DNA of 58,871 nucleotides from JALEFZ01 sp039817415 (GTDB taxonomy: Bacteria; Bacteroidota; Bacteroidia; J057), in contig JBCBVV010000041.1 in assembly GCA_039817415.1 (NCBI GenBank), forward strand, positions 1-58,871, read 5' to 3'. This document shows, piece by piece, positions 36,501-45,207 of this stretch. A program made the position numbers and the translations under genes. Under the pieces are notes generated by a model. The model was not told where the DNA came from. It made no database searches and worked only from the letters and a program-made list of their open reading frames with translations. Within the stretch, counting starts at the first letter, position 1, and every line of letters begins with the position of its first letter.

Positions 36501-37659
36501 AGTTGAGTGGATATCCTTTACAGCTACTGCACAGGGAAATGATGCCCTCCTTCAGTGGACAGTTTCTGACGAGGATGATGTCCAACGATATGAGATCGAA
36601 AGTTCTCAGGATGGATCAAACTTCCTTCCTATTGGAAATATTGATGTCAATCCCCCTTTGGGCAGCTATCAATTTGTTGATCAGGATGCCTTAAACGGCT
36701 TTGTGGGAACCATGTATTATCGAATCAAGCAACTGAATCCACAAGGCTTCTTTTACAGCCCAATAGACAGCATTGAAATCAATCCAGCAGAACTAAACTG
36801 GCTTTCCATGGAAGCGAGTTTAGCCTTTCCGGATGTCATGGTAAGCTGGAGTACAACAAATGAATCTGCAATCACCCAATATGAAGCGCAACGCTCAATT
36901 GATGGGCAGAACTTTACAGGTATAGGCATAGTAGACCTTACCTTATCCGGAGGCCCACTAGGAAATTATCAAGTTGTCGACATGATGGTGGCGAATACAT
37001 TTTCAGGAATCGTCTACTATCGAATCAAGGCAAGCACCAACGATAACGTGGAGCTATTCAGCCCTATTGACACGGTGAACTTAGATGAAAAACCTATTAT
37101 TTGGGATAGCCTTCGTGCTGAGAAAATCAACTCGGACGTTCTGCTTAGTTGGTATATGCTCGATGATACAGGAATCGCGAGCTACGATATTGAGCGCTCC
37201 CCAGATGGACAAATTTTCCAACGTGTCGGAAATGTCATGGGGAATGGCGCTACTCCGCCCATTGGCGCCTATCAATACACTGATTTCAATGTTGTTCAGC
37301 AATTAGGTGGGAAACAGTTCTATCGAATTCGTGCCAATAGAAATTCTGGAAGTTTCTCACACAGCCCCATAGTCGAAATTGACCTAGATAGTCTAATCAA
37401 TACCCCTACCCTATTCTCTTATCCCCATCCTGCTGCAGGAAATGTCCGCATTCAATGGGATGAAGTGAATACGGAGGTAAGGCTTCGTTTGGTCAACGGA
37501 ATGGGACAATTGGTAAGGCAAGAATGGATTGCCGATGACCAAAATTATGTGATCTGGGACTTTACCAATGTCCAACCAGGATTTTACATCATTAACCTAG
37601 AAAGTGCGCAAGGTCCTTTGCTTCAAGCAGGTCATAGAATCTGGGTACAAGGCCCTTAA
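33574..37659 (+). CDS. Giant T9SS surface protein with two cohesin-like modules and nine fn3-like repeats
   Basis: A 1361-residue exported protein, first gene of a five-gene operon. The ATG at 33574 is chosen because it starts the signal peptide (TAPMLWIWVIVCAIWPMELSAQ). Layout: module A (residues ~37-185; YNLFFANDS, KLGSSNFVFDFNPNVL, SGTIVFLDDPLFTQL); five nearly identical fn3-like repeats of 103-105 residues starting at 34141, 34450, 34759, 35074 and 35389; a diverged sixth at 35713; a second module (36031-36480; ALGSSNFVFDYDPQVI); three more diverged repeats; then a T9SS sorting domain (FSYPHPAAGNVRIQWDE ... VQPGFYIINL). The modules resemble cohesins in length and in the NFxFDYDP strand, an inference by eye. 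A scaffold or adhesin role is likely. Confidence 0.87.
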   Translation: MKHIYTQLPTPPRKTAPMLWIWVIVCAIWPMELSAQTHYNLFFANDSINASTQRFCIDVELSFDQAGKLGSSNFVFDFNPNVLSNPVLQSYNLSNPPFYQVPTSTQPFANRHSFNVELNASGFGDDIATAPQRTFLYQICFDLVSVDSAFNLTWYESGTSGTIVFLDDPLFTQLIPDTLQNFQYVPTLPDASVSWNSFTAVKSGNDAQLDWTTADEIQVSQYEVERSTNGTTYTALGQVNPTAGPTGTYQYTDANVVNTFTGTVYYRIKQTNNTGSTYYSPVDTIEIPVPPVDASVNWNSFTAVKSGNDAQLDWTTADEIQVSQYEVERSTNGTTYTALGQVNPTTGPTGTYQYTDANVVNTFTGTVYYRIKQTNNTGSTYYSPVDTIEIPVPPVDASVSWNNFTAVKSGSDAQLDWTTADEIQVSQYEVERSTNGTTYTALGQVNPTTGPTGTYQYTDANVVNTLTGTVYYRIKQTNNTGSTFYSPVDTIQIPVAVPPVDASVGWNSFTAVKSGNDAQLDWTTADEIQVSQYEVERSTNGTTYTALGQLNPTAGPTGTYQYTDANVVNTLTGTVYYRIKQTNNTGSTFYSPVDTIQIPVAVPPVDASVSWNSFTAIKSGNDAQLDWTTADEIQVSQYEVERSTNGTTYTALGQVNPTAGPTGTYQYTDANVVTTFTGTVYYRIKQTNNTGSTYYSPVDTIQIPVAVPPPPPTDTAVIWNSFTVIQTGVDAQLDWTSSDEVQVANYQIERSNDGVNFSTIGQVGVTTGLTGVYQYFDQGVANTFTGTVFYRIKQTNTSGSTFYSPVEAITLLPPSGNGPSVYNLSFANASFSSDSTSFCVDGMISMDQKGALGSSNFVFDYDPQVIDLPILDTVYISPPPFYQVPSLTQPLSDRISINIELNAGGFGDSIVASPMVQPLFKVCFDVLETDSAFTLRWFEAANSGTVVFSDDAQVSQLTPNNLEDFLYTPPQAGNMEVEWISFTATAQGNDALLQWTVSDEDDVQRYEIESSQDGSNFLPIGNIDVNPPLGSYQFVDQDALNGFVGTMYYRIKQLNPQGFFYSPIDSIEINPAELNWLSMEASLAFPDVMVSWSTTNESAITQYEAQRSIDGQNFTGIGIVDLTLSGGPLGNYQVVDMMVANTFSGIVYYRIKASTNDNVELFSPIDTVNLDEKPIIWDSLRAEKINSDVLLSWYMLDDTGIASYDIERSPDGQIFQRVGNVMGNGATPPIGAYQYTDFNVVQQLGGKQFYRIRANRNSGSFSHSPIVEIDLDSLINTPTLFSYPHPAAGNVRIQWDEVNTEVRLRLVNGMGQLVRQEWIADDQNYVIWDFTNVQPGFYIINLESAQGPLLQAGHRIWVQGP
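34141..35712 (+). repeat. Five tandem near-identical 309-324-base repeats
   Basis: Units begin at 34141, 34450, 34759, 35074 and 35389, each encoding DASVSWNSFTAVKSGNDAQL through TYYSPVDTIEIPV. Differences between units are mostly synonymous or in linkers (VPP versus VAVPP). A sixth unit at 35713 has the same layout but is clearly diverged. This indicates recent expansion or gene conversion. Confidence 0.92.
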
Positions 37660-37733
37660 CAAGAATAAAATGGAACACAAATACACCTCAATAAACGAAT
37701 CACACGAGTAAGCAACGAAACAATTAGGAAGGT

Positions 37734-39512
37734 ATGAAAACAACTCTTTACCCTATCGTTCATGGTATCTGGATACTTAGTCTTTTCCTGTTTGCCACAG
37801 GATCGAAGGCTCAGACCTATTCAGATTATTTTGGAAATGGGCATCAAATAGGACTCAAGGCAACTTCCAGCGATACAGCCCATTCAGAGAAGGCTGAAAA
37901 CAGCATCAATGGAACAGGTCTTTTGCCCGATCTTAAGGGTGCCGCTCGCTTTATGTCTCAAGCGAGCCTTGGATTCAATTATGAAGACATCGAGGCTCTT
38001 GAGCAAATGGGAATCAAAGCTTGGCTAGAAGATCAATTCTCCCAGCCAGACACTTCCTACCTATTCGCCTATTACGCACAAAAAGGCGTTACAGATCTTT
38101 CTCAAGTAACAGATTTAGGCAGCCTAAACAACAACCATATCAGCCGCCTCTTTTATCAGTTTGTTTTGACGAGGGAGGATATGTTGAGGCAGAAAATGGC
38201 CTTTTCCCTGAGTCAAATTCTGGTTACCTCTATCGCAACGGGTGGAAGCTTTGGCGATATGTATGCGGGTTATTACGATATCCTCTACCACAATGCGTTT
38301 GGGAATTACAGGGATTTGTTAGGACAAGTAACCTATTCTACTTGTATGGGGAGGTACCTGAGTTCCATCAAAAATCCCAAGGCAGATTATGGACTCAATA
38401 CACTTCCTGATGAAAACTATGCACGAGAAGTCATGCAGCTCTTTACCATTGGCTTGAATGAGCTGAACAATGATGGAACCCTCAAGCTTGATGCTGAAGG
38501 CAACACCATTCCCACCTATACCAATGATGACATACAGGAATTAGCCAAAGTATTTACAGGTTTATACTATTCAAAAGATAAGTTCGGAGCGGACAATAAC
38601 AATTGGAACCTAGGCTATAACAACTGGGGGAGGATACCTCCGATGAAAGTCTTTTCCAATTACCATGATGTGTCCCCCAAAAAAATGATCAATGGGAGCA
38701 CCTTACCTGCTGGTCGTAATGACAATCGCGATATAGAAGATGCATTGGACTTGTTGTTCAATCACCCCAATACAGGCCCCTTTGTTTCAATTCGCCTGAT
38801 TCAAAACTTCGTGAAGTCTAATCCATCTCCCGCCTATGTTAACCGTGTTGCCACAGTTTTCAACAACAATGGAAAGGGAGTAAGAGGGGATCTAAAGGCG
38901 GTTTTGACTGCCATTCTCATGGATCCAGAAGCAAGAGATTGCGAATGGATTGACAACAATCGAAACGGAAAGCTCATGCAGCCGGTGGAGAGGACTACAA
39001 GATTATTGGCCGCTTTTGATGTCTATACCACACCAGATACCTTCTACCTGAGAGATTCAGATGCCAATTCCCTGGGGCAACGCTTTATGAATTCACCTTC
39101 AGTATTCAACTTCTTCTCTCCCTTTTACCAGGAGGAATCAGAAGTAGCAAAAGAAAATCTCGTTTCACCCGAATTTGAAGTTCTGAATGATGTGACGGCC
39201 ATTGAATACATCAACTTGACTCAATCAAGAATGCAGTACAGGCCATTTAGAAACAGATATCCTAATGGCAACAATCCTCAGTTAGACCTCTCTGACGAGA
39301 TCAACCTTGTAGATACGCAAGGAGTGGGTGCCTTGATGGACAGATTAGACATCCTGTTGTGTAGAGGCCAAATGTCCCTTTCGACCAAAACGACCATAAC
39401 CAACACCCTGACTCAGTATCAGACCAATATCAACAACTATTCATCTGAGCGAGCTGTCGAGGATGCCATTTATTTCCTGACTGTTTCTCCTGATTACCTC
39501 ATCATCAAATAA
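37734..39512 (+). CDS. DUF1800-family secreted protein
   Basis: A 592-residue exported protein (signal peptide ending ATGSKAQ) matching DUF1800: AARFMSQASLGFNYEDIEAL, QMGIKAWLEDQF, REDMLRQKMAFSLSQILV, NPKADYGLNTLPDENYAREVMQLFTIGL, and SVRLIQ-like VSIRLIQNFVKSNPSPAYVNRVA near the middle. DUF1800 proteins are almost always encoded beside DUF1501 proteins, as here (next gene 8 bases away), but neither biochemical role is established. No T9SS sorting domain is seen. Second gene of the operon. Confidence 0.92.
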   Translation: MKTTLYPIVHGIWILSLFLFATGSKAQTYSDYFGNGHQIGLKATSSDTAHSEKAENSINGTGLLPDLKGAARFMSQASLGFNYEDIEALEQMGIKAWLEDQFSQPDTSYLFAYYAQKGVTDLSQVTDLGSLNNNHISRLFYQFVLTREDMLRQKMAFSLSQILVTSIATGGSFGDMYAGYYDILYHNAFGNYRDLLGQVTYSTCMGRYLSSIKNPKADYGLNTLPDENYAREVMQLFTIGLNELNNDGTLKLDAEGNTIPTYTNDDIQELAKVFTGLYYSKDKFGADNNNWNLGYNNWGRIPPMKVFSNYHDVSPKKMINGSTLPAGRNDNRDIEDALDLLFNHPNTGPFVSIRLIQNFVKSNPSPAYVNRVATVFNNNGKGVRGDLKAVLTAILMDPEARDCEWIDNNRNGKLMQPVERTTRLLAAFDVYTTPDTFYLRDSDANSLGQRFMNSPSVFNFFSPFYQEESEVAKENLVSPEFEVLNDVTAIEYINLTQSRMQYRPFRNRYPNGNNPQLDLSDEINLVDTQGVGALMDRLDILLCRGQMSLSTKTTITNTLTQYQTNINNYSSERAVEDAIYFLTVSPDYLIIK

Positions 39513-39520
39513 GAAGACTC

Positions 39521-40939
39521 ATGCCAAGCAAAAAATATAGCAGACGTTCGTTCCTTAGCACCCTGAGCGCGGGTTGTGCCTCTGTGGGTATTACCTCCCT
39601 GCTCTCAGGTATCACGAATATGGGATTGATGAATGCAGCGGCAGCAGCAAACCGCAACATTTACAGTCCTACCAATAATTACAAGGCCCTGGTATGCATC
39701 CTTTTCCAAGGAGGAAATGATAGCTTCAACATGCTCATTCCAAGAGGAACTACAGAGTATAACGATTATGCTACCATTCGCACGAACCTAGCCATTCCCA
39801 AAAATCAGATTCTCCCCCTTAATCCTCTGAATACCATGAGTAAGCAAGTGGGACTTCATCCCAACTTACCGGGCTTAAAGCAAATTTTTGACAATGGGGA
39901 TTTGGCTTTTGTATCGAATGTAGGGGCGCTCGTGGAACCCTTGACAAAGTCCACCTATGAAAATGACATCGGCTTGAAGCCAAGAGGCTTATTCTCTCAT
40001 TCCGATCAACAAAAACACTGGCAAACTTCCGTCCCACAAAGCAGAAACCATGCGACAGGATGGGCTGGGCGATTGGCAGATATACTGTACACCAGTAACC
40101 AGAATCAGAATGTTTCCATGAACATTGCCTTGGATACAGGGAATGTTTTGCAGAAGGGAAATACCGTTGTACCCTACGTCATCAAAAGTTCTGGGAATGG
40201 AGGATCTGTTGTCCTAAGTGGCAGTTCTAACAATAACTTCTATGAGACACTAAAACGACAAACATTAGATAACCTCCTAGACGCTTCCTACCAGAATATC
40301 CTTGAAAAGGGGTACACCAATTCTGTTCAGAATGCCATAGGAACCTCTTTTGAGTTTAACTCGGCCATTTCCAACGCACCTCTTATCAATACTACCTTCC
40401 CTTCTACTACGCTTGGCAATCGCCTTAAACTAACTGCCAAGACCATTGCAAGTAGGAGTCAATTGAATGTGCAGCACCAAACTTTCTTTGTGTCTGTAGG
40501 TGGATTTGATACACATGCAAGTGTACAGGATCACAATGACCAAATGACCATGATAGACCAGGCGATTAAGGCATTTTATGATTCCTTAGTAGAGCTGGGT
40601 GTACAAAATGATGTAACCACCTTCACCATGTCTGACTTTGGGAGGAAGTTGATTTCCAACGGTACGGGTTCAGACCATGCCTGGGGTGGAAACGCCTTCG
40701 TCATCGGAGGCTCGGTAAACGGACAAAGAATTTATGGAGATTATCCTGATCTGGCACAAGGTTCTGCCCTAGAATTTGGGGGAGGAAGGATCATCCCAAC
40801 CCTCTCCTGCGACGAGTACTATGCAGAGTTGGCCCTGTGGTTTGGCGCCTCTTCGGCCGATCTATATCAAATCCTTCCTAACATCAACAATTTCTGGATT
40901 CCCAATTCCAATAATGGTCCTATCGGATTCATGAGCTAA
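39521..40939 (+). CDS. DUF1501-family protein with Tat-like signal
   Basis: A 472-residue protein with a twin-arginine-like leader (KKYSRRSFLSTLSAGCASVG). DUF1501, a member of the alkaline-phosphatase/sulfatase-like superfamily, is recognised by ALVCILFQGGNDSFNMLIPR, RGLFSHSDQQKHWQTSVPQ, GWAGRLADILY, FFVSVGGFDTHASVQDHND, and FTMSDFGRKLISNGTGSDHAWGG. The Asp and His residues in the last two segments would be the metal-binding set. Third gene of the operon, 10 bases before the next; export in folded form would fit a metalloprotein. Substrate unknown. Confidence 0.92.
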   Translation: MPSKKYSRRSFLSTLSAGCASVGITSLLSGITNMGLMNAAAAANRNIYSPTNNYKALVCILFQGGNDSFNMLIPRGTTEYNDYATIRTNLAIPKNQILPLNPLNTMSKQVGLHPNLPGLKQIFDNGDLAFVSNVGALVEPLTKSTYENDIGLKPRGLFSHSDQQKHWQTSVPQSRNHATGWAGRLADILYTSNQNQNVSMNIALDTGNVLQKGNTVVPYVIKSSGNGGSVVLSGSSNNNFYETLKRQTLDNLLDASYQNILEKGYTNSVQNAIGTSFEFNSAISNAPLINTTFPSTTLGNRLKLTAKTIASRSQLNVQHQTFFVSVGGFDTHASVQDHNDQMTMIDQAIKAFYDSLVELGVQNDVTTFTMSDFGRKLISNGTGSDHAWGGNAFVIGGSVNGQRIYGDYPDLAQGSALEFGGGRIIPTLSCDEYYAELALWFGASSADLYQILPNINNFWIPNSNNGPIGFMS

Positions 40940-40949
40940 GCAAACCAAG

Positions 40950-43865
40950 ATGAAGAAGACATTTACATTTCAATATTCGCAACAAGTTCGCCTTTCGGCC
41001 TTATTTGTTCTTTGGGTTCTTCTTTCCTTTTCGGCGAAGGCCCAGTGTGATGACGATGGAAACACATGGAACCTAAGTTGGAAATCATGTGTTCAATCCG
41101 CTAACCCAAATGCTAATAGACCTAGCTCTCATTGGGTGATGTATGAATTTGAGCAAGCTGAAAATATTGACTCTACTCATGTCTGGAATGCCAATAAGGC
41201 AGGAGAAAGTATACTCGGTTTAAAAGATGTCATCATCGATTACTCATCTGATGGTACAACTTGGAACGAGTTAGGCATTTTCACCTTTCCTCAGGCTAAT
41301 GAAGCAGCCAATTATGAAGGATTTAATGGCCCGAATTTCGGAGGAATATGGGTCAAAAAAGTCCTCATCACCGTTTTGAGCACCTATGGAAATGGTAGCT
41401 GTGCCTCCTTAGCCGAAATGCAATTCAACATCAACGAGGATGCTTGTTATGGAGAATTAGACATTTGTGGAAATTGTGACGGTTCAGGTGAATCCACCTG
41501 GTATAGAGATGAAGACGGAGATGGCCTTGGCTCTCCAAGTATTGTAACAGTTGCTTGTACACAGCCTCTGGGATATGTAGCCAATAGCGACGACAATTGT
41601 GATAATGGTTCCATCGGCTGGACAGAGATTGAAAATATATTCATGGAAAATGGATGTAGAGGATGTCATGGTCAGAATGGAGCGGGGGGGCTTGACTTAA
41701 CTTCTTATGTAACGACCCTTCAAGGTGGTGATAAGTGCGGAACTAACATCCTCACTGGTACGACCCTAGCTGACATCATCATGATCGATAGTTACGCGGG
41801 TTGTGGGACACCTATTGGTTTCCCCTCAATGAACCAGCGTACAGGAGGCTTAGTCGACAGTGCTGAACTGGCAGCCATACAATTATGGATAGACAAAGGG
41901 GCTCCAGAAGACTGTAATTGTGATGCCAATTCACAAGATTCTGACAACGATGGCATATGCGACATCATCGACTCATGCCCTAGTCTTAACAATAGCCTAA
42001 TCGGAACCCCTTGTGACGACGGTCTTTCCTGTACCGATAATGATGTCTGGACCTGGAATTGTGAATGTGCAGGAACGCCTAAGTTAGATACTGACAACGA
42101 TGGTATTTGCGATTCAGAAGACCTGGCTCCAACCAATCCCTGTACCGCAGATGGTATCATAGATGGCAGTGAACCTAATGGATGGGTAGCGCAAATCACA
42201 AACGACTGCGACCAAGATGGCATAAAGGTCGTTCAAGGTGATCTCAACGATAATGATGCTTGTATCAATGCTGAAGGAAGTCTTTCCACAGCTGCCTGTA
42301 ATTGCGGGGCCGCAGCAGTTACGCAAGGAGGAGTCATATCCTATTCTACTGGCGTCAATAATGTCCAAAACGCAACTGGGCCGCTTGATGGCGTATTTAC
42401 CAACAACATTAGCGGAGGAGGAGATAGCATTATTTTCGTTACGCCTTTCCTTGGCAAAGGAGAAGAAATATGCATCATGGTTCGATTCACCGATGCGAAC
42501 ACCAGAATGCGGGTCGAAGTCAACGGAGACCTATTTACCTTCCTCAATCAAACAGGGAATGATCAGCTGGTTTGCCTCAATACGAGAAGAGCAGGTATCC
42601 AGCACATCCTAGTGAAAGAAGACCACACACCGGGTGCTATTTCTATTGACGGAATTACATACGACCATTGTCCATGTACCCCCCCTAATGGAGATCCCGA
42701 TAGCACAGCTATTCCGCAAGCTTATTCAACGCTTACGGGCTGGCAAACAGCAACCGAAGAAGGATTTTGGGTATGCGAGGGGGATTCCCTTTCCCTAAAC
42801 ATTGATTCTGACATTGCATCCACATTTGAGTGGGATGGTCCAAATATGAGTAGTATACAAACCGGAACCCTTAACCTAGGGAAGGTTGGTCCATCTCATC
42901 AAGGACTTTACACAGCCACTTACCAGAATGCCTCTGGATGCACGGTGAGAAAAGACATTAAAGTATATGTAGAAGCGGCGCCTCAGATTAGCTATACCAA
43001 AATTGATCCGGGCTGCAACGATCCTAATTCTGGGTCTATCACGTTCAACTTCACCAATAGTACCAATCGATCCTATATAGAATTTAGCATCAATGGTCCT
43101 AATGGCCCTTACCGAAAGGTAAAAGATAACATTGGATCGTTTAGTATGTCGGACCTAAGTGAAGGGACCTATGATTTGTGGGCAAGATGGGCTGGAAATC
43201 ATATTCAGGTTCCTTTGGGAGAAGCCAAACTGATAGGTTGCAACCAAGTTGAATTAGGGGTTTGGCTAGAAGGTCCTTATCTGACGGATAGCATGGGTAC
43301 TTCCCTTCGCCCCAATATTAGCTTACTCGATCCCTATTTGGGTCAAGATAGCGCAATCAACATTCCAGCAGACGTAGTAGACTGGATTTTGGTACAAATC
43401 CGGGACAAAGCAGATAGTTCTATTGTTCTTAGCCAAAGAGCCGCTTTTCTGAGATCGGATGGAAAAATAATTTCCATGGGAGGTAATACGAAATTTGCCT
43501 TTAATGAAACCATTCCCGACGAGGCTTTCATTGCCATCGTCCATAGAAACCACTTGGCTGTGATGACAGCTACAGCAGTCAATACCACTCAAATGCTTGA
43601 CTTTGGAGATCCAAATACCGCCGTATTTGGTTTCAACCCAAGGAAAATTGTCAACGGAAGAGCCTTGCTTTGGTCAGGTGATTCAAATGGCGACGGAACC
43701 ATCAATGCGGTTGATAAAAATAACTTCTGGAGGCTTCAAAATGGTAATGCCTTTGATTATGGCCAGGCAGGAGGCGACATGAATATGGATGGCGTCATCA
43801 ATGCAGTGGATGCCAACAACTACTGGAGATTAAATAATGGTAGAACTTCACAAATCCCTAACTAA
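40950..43865 (+). CDS. Large secreted protein with haem-c motif, TSP3 repeats and C-terminal dockerin
   Basis: A 971-residue exported protein. Order: signal peptide (to SFSAKAQ); a discoidin-like beta region (~30-170); a cytochrome-c-like segment with CRGCH (Cys236, Cys239, His240) and a possible axial Met294 (FPSMNQR), ending LWIDKGAPEDC; thrombospondin type 3-like calcium repeats (DSDNDGICDIIDSCP; DTDNDGICDSEDLAP); a beta domain (~480-580); an Ig-like segment (~610-690); and two dockerin loops at the end, DSNGDGTINAVD (43680-43715) and DMNMDGVINAVD (43776-43811), each with Asp/Asn at positions 1, 3, 5, 9 and 12. Unlike its operon partners it shows no T9SS sorting domain. It may be a cargo docked onto the cohesin-like neighbours. 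Confidence 0.85.
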   Translation: MKKTFTFQYSQQVRLSALFVLWVLLSFSAKAQCDDDGNTWNLSWKSCVQSANPNANRPSSHWVMYEFEQAENIDSTHVWNANKAGESILGLKDVIIDYSSDGTTWNELGIFTFPQANEAANYEGFNGPNFGGIWVKKVLITVLSTYGNGSCASLAEMQFNINEDACYGELDICGNCDGSGESTWYRDEDGDGLGSPSIVTVACTQPLGYVANSDDNCDNGSIGWTEIENIFMENGCRGCHGQNGAGGLDLTSYVTTLQGGDKCGTNILTGTTLADIIMIDSYAGCGTPIGFPSMNQRTGGLVDSAELAAIQLWIDKGAPEDCNCDANSQDSDNDGICDIIDSCPSLNNSLIGTPCDDGLSCTDNDVWTWNCECAGTPKLDTDNDGICDSEDLAPTNPCTADGIIDGSEPNGWVAQITNDCDQDGIKVVQGDLNDNDACINAEGSLSTAACNCGAAAVTQGGVISYSTGVNNVQNATGPLDGVFTNNISGGGDSIIFVTPFLGKGEEICIMVRFTDANTRMRVEVNGDLFTFLNQTGNDQLVCLNTRRAGIQHILVKEDHTPGAISIDGITYDHCPCTPPNGDPDSTAIPQAYSTLTGWQTATEEGFWVCEGDSLSLNIDSDIASTFEWDGPNMSSIQTGTLNLGKVGPSHQGLYTATYQNASGCTVRKDIKVYVEAAPQISYTKIDPGCNDPNSGSITFNFTNSTNRSYIEFSINGPNGPYRKVKDNIGSFSMSDLSEGTYDLWARWAGNHIQVPLGEAKLIGCNQVELGVWLEGPYLTDSMGTSLRPNISLLDPYLGQDSAINIPADVVDWILVQIRDKADSSIVLSQRAAFLRSDGKIISMGGNTKFAFNETIPDEAFIAIVHRNHLAVMTATAVNTTQMLDFGDPNTAVFGFNPRKIVNGRALLWSGDSNGDGTINAVDKNNFWRLQNGNAFDYGQAGGDMNMDGVINAVDANNYWRLNNGRTSQIPN

Positions 43866-43883
43866 GCAGCTAATCACGAAACG

Positions 43884-44981
43884 ATGAAATCAAACAGTAA
43901 TTTATACATCTTTCTTCTGGGCCTTTCACTAACGCTGTGGCCGTGTCTGGGAGTCTTGGGGCAGACGACCTATGATCTCTCCTTCGATAATCCCAAACTT
44001 AACTCCAACCCGCTGAGTCTGACAACCGATATCCTGATATCATTTGACAAAGCTGGTAAGCTGGGTTCGTGTAACCTGGTCATTGACTACGATCCAGCAT
44101 TGGTCCATGAGGTCAAGATGAAATCCATCGAATTGAGCAAAGGGCCCGTTTATATTGAGCCAACCTTCAGAATTCTTAGACCTGGAAGAGTGTCCCTTAA
44201 CATTGAACTGGTCTCCAATGGATCTGGAGATGAAGTGGGTACTGCAGAACACAAATTCAGAATTGGCCAATTGATGCTGGGTATTCATTCTACCCAGTCA
44301 CCCATCATCCTGAAATGGTATGAATCTTCGAGCAAAGGGACAGTCGTCTTCAATGATGATCCAGCCTTCACACAATTGTTTCCAGGCAACCTTCAAGACC
44401 TTCAATTCAATCCTTCGGACTACCCCTTGGATGAATTGATGCTGACAGTTGTCCAACAAGACCTAGATGCCCAACTCGACTGGCAAGCCATGTCCTCCTC
44501 TACTTTGATGAGATTTGATGTGGAAAGGTCCCTTGATGGGCAGCTATTTGAAAAAATTGCCACCATCAATCCAGATCAGAACGCATCGGAAGCCTACCAA
44601 TACCTGGACAAGGATGTGGTACGGACATTTGAAGGAAGTCTTTTTTATCGCTTACGACAGCTTTCGCTTGATGGTAGCATGCTGACAAGTAATACCGTAG
44701 AGCTGGTCATCAGCCCTACAGCGGCCCTTAATCTCCAGGCTTTTCCAAATCCGATCAAGGATAAGGTCACCATCCAATGGGCAGACTTTGGCGGAAAAGC
44801 AGAGGTCAAACTCATCAATGCAGCTGGACAGATGATCAAATCAGAAATGGCTGAAGAAGGTCAATCCAATATGGAGTGGGACCTAGGAAAACTTAGCCCT
44901 GGACTTTATTTCATCAAATACATCAACTCTGAAAATGAAGACCTGAAGTCAACTCTGACCGTTACACATTCAGGTAATTGA
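43884..44981 (+). CDS. T9SS surface protein with one cohesin-like module
   Basis: A 365-residue exported protein (signal peptide ending LGVLGQ), last gene of the operon. It is a miniature of the first protein: one module of the same kind (YDLSFDNPKLN, KLGSCNLVIDYDPALV, GTVVFNDDPAFTQLFPGNLQD), one fn3-like repeat (DAQLDWQAMSSSTLMRFDVE, LFYRLRQLSLDG), then a T9SS sorting domain (FPNPIKDKVTIQW ... LSPGLYFIKYIN). It probably serves as a short anchor for the same partner as the large protein. Homology between the two modules is visible by eye; the cohesin assignment is an inference. Confidence 0.87.
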   Translation: MKSNSNLYIFLLGLSLTLWPCLGVLGQTTYDLSFDNPKLNSNPLSLTTDILISFDKAGKLGSCNLVIDYDPALVHEVKMKSIELSKGPVYIEPTFRILRPGRVSLNIELVSNGSGDEVGTAEHKFRIGQLMLGIHSTQSPIILKWYESSSKGTVVFNDDPAFTQLFPGNLQDLQFNPSDYPLDELMLTVVQQDLDAQLDWQAMSSSTLMRFDVERSLDGQLFEKIATINPDQNASEAYQYLDKDVVRTFEGSLFYRLRQLSLDGSMLTSNTVELVISPTAALNLQAFPNPIKDKVTIQWADFGGKAEVKLINAAGQMIKSEMAEEGQSNMEWDLGKLSPGLYFIKYINSENEDLKSTLTVTHSGN

Positions 44982-45001
44982 ACACTACTTACAATTCGAA
45001 A

Positions 45002-45040
45002 GATTGGCATGGACAAGATCAATTCCTGTCCATGCCAATC
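45002..45040 (+). terminator. Hairpin terminator at the end of the surface-protein operon
   Basis: GATTGGCATGGACA and TGTCCATGCCAATC form a perfect 14-base-pair stem with an 11-base loop, 20 bases after the last stop. An AAATTATAT tract rather than T-only follows, common for this phylum. The rest of the gap to 45207 holds nothing recognisable. Confidence 0.7.
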
Positions 45041-45207
45041 AAATTATATACTAAATTTTTAAACCAAACTGGTACATGATTCTATTTACCGTTTAGAAAG
45101 TATAAGCAGCCACCTACCAATATTGACTCATCATTGTTTCTATAAGGAGTATTACACTCGCATTTATTTTTCAATAGAATCATAACAAACATTCATTTAT
45201 GATGAGA

